NCBI GenBank assembly: GCA_964584995.1 | Contig: CAZPCA010000060.1 | Coordinates: forward strand, 1 to 14,702 | Direction of reading: 5' to 3' | Origin: JAJTFW01 sp964584995 | Lineage (GTDB): Bacteria; Bacteroidota; Bacteroidia; AKYH767-A; OLB10 | DNA: 14,702 bases | Shown here: positions 14,462-14,702 of the stretch, in pieces | Layout: each line of letters starts with the position of its first letter | Numbering within the stretch: position 1 is the first letter of the stretch | Made by a program: the position numbers and the translations under genes | The notes under the pieces: model-generated | Seen by the model: only the letters and a program-made list of their open reading frames with translations | The model's database searches: none | Told to the model about the DNA's origin: nothing

Positions 14462-14702
14462 CTAAGTTTTGAGCAAGTCGATGATGACCAGTACGGCAAA
14501 AATGATGCTGGCAAATCCATTAGTCGTGAAGAAAGCCAGGTTGATACGGCTTAAATCATTGGGTTTCACCAGACGGTGCTGGTACACCAGCAGCATGGAA
14601 AAAATGGCCCATGCTAAGTAGTAGAGCCAGCCAAATTCACCTTCCGCACCTGCTGCAAGAAGAAACAGGGAAGATGCGAGATGTAGATTCCTCGATAGCA
14701 TC
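14462..14702 (-). CDS. ubiA: UbiA-family prenyltransferase, C-terminal end only
   Basis: Only the last 79 or so residues lie in the window; the gene continues beyond 14702, and the ATG near the edge is probably internal. The visible part has the closing features of 4-hydroxybenzoate polyprenyltransferase relatives: a membrane helix around LYYLAWAIFSMLLVYQH, the conserved LVKPNDLSRINLAFFTTNG segment, and a last helix FASIIFAVLVIIDLL. These integral membrane enzymes attach a polyprenyl tail to an aromatic acid in quinone synthesis. As Bacteroidota mostly use menaquinone, the role may be in that pathway (a MqnP-like enzyme of the futalosine route), but this cannot be settled from the fragment. 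Confidence 0.8.
   Translation of the reverse strand, partial: MLSRNLHLASSLFLLAAGAEGEFGWLYYLAWAIFSMLLVYQHRLVKPNDLSRINLAFFTTNGFASIIFAVLVIIDLLKT

Noticed and set aside
1..14702. Mobile elements, CRISPR arrays, toxin-antitoxin or defence genes, tRNA and rRNA genes
   Set aside because: No transposase or integrase frames, no regularly spaced direct repeats outside the protein repeats, and no RNA gene signatures were seen on either strand.

Overview
The window looks like a draft chromosome fragment of a Bacteroidota bacterium, probably from the Chitinophagales/Sphingobacteriales side. The signs are: upstream boxes of the Bacteroidota form TAnnTTTG; two lipoproteins whose mature ends begin C-Q-K-E-E, the surface lipoprotein export type; a protein with a C-terminal type IX secretion (T9SS) sorting domain; a fused alpha/beta E1 dehydrogenase of the kind common in this phylum; and an Omp28-like pair. 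Genus cannot be told from the sequence. A run of exactly 100 N (4345-4444) is a scaffold gap. Ends of genes are cut at both window edges and at the gap.

Layout. 1-1910 (-): ClpB disaggregase, C-terminal part outside the window. 2107-2631 (-): exported protein with an Sm-like N-terminal part and a TonB C-terminal-like domain, followed by a clear terminator. 2717-4344 (+): ABC exporter (membrane and ATPase domains fused), cut by the gap. 4445-4981 (+): the rest of a NUDIX CoA-pyrophosphatase-like gene; the apparent continuous reading frame across the N run is an artefact. 5031-5924 and 6129-7010 (-): two paralogous surface lipoproteins of Omp28 type that have lost the CxxC pair. 7221-7694 (+): a second, unrelated NUDIX hydrolase with a good promoter; its 3' end overlaps the convergent rlpA by 26 bases.

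7669-12254 (-) is a four-gene same-strand run. In transcription order it holds the fused 2-oxoacid dehydrogenase E1, murQ (3 bases later), an unrecognised cytosolic protein of 188 residues (40 bases later, with its own promoter box) and rlpA (40 bases later). MurQ recycles N-acetylmuramic acid 6-phosphate and RlpA acts on peptidoglycan glycan strands, so a cell-wall theme is plausible for the unknown protein between them. 12401-14401 (-) encodes a 666-residue T9SS cargo made of seven ~58-residue repeats, Ig-like segments and a sorting domain. 14462-14702 (-) is the C-terminal end of a UbiA-family prenyltransferase.

No gene-free stretch exceeds about 210 bases. I see no tRNA, rRNA, CRISPR array, insertion sequence, phage or defence genes. 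Most of the window is ordinary Bacteroidota housekeeping and envelope content. The points most worth a second look are the unknown gene between murQ and rlpA, the E1-murQ coupling, and the degenerate Omp28 pair. I do not see clear evidence for a wholly new system.
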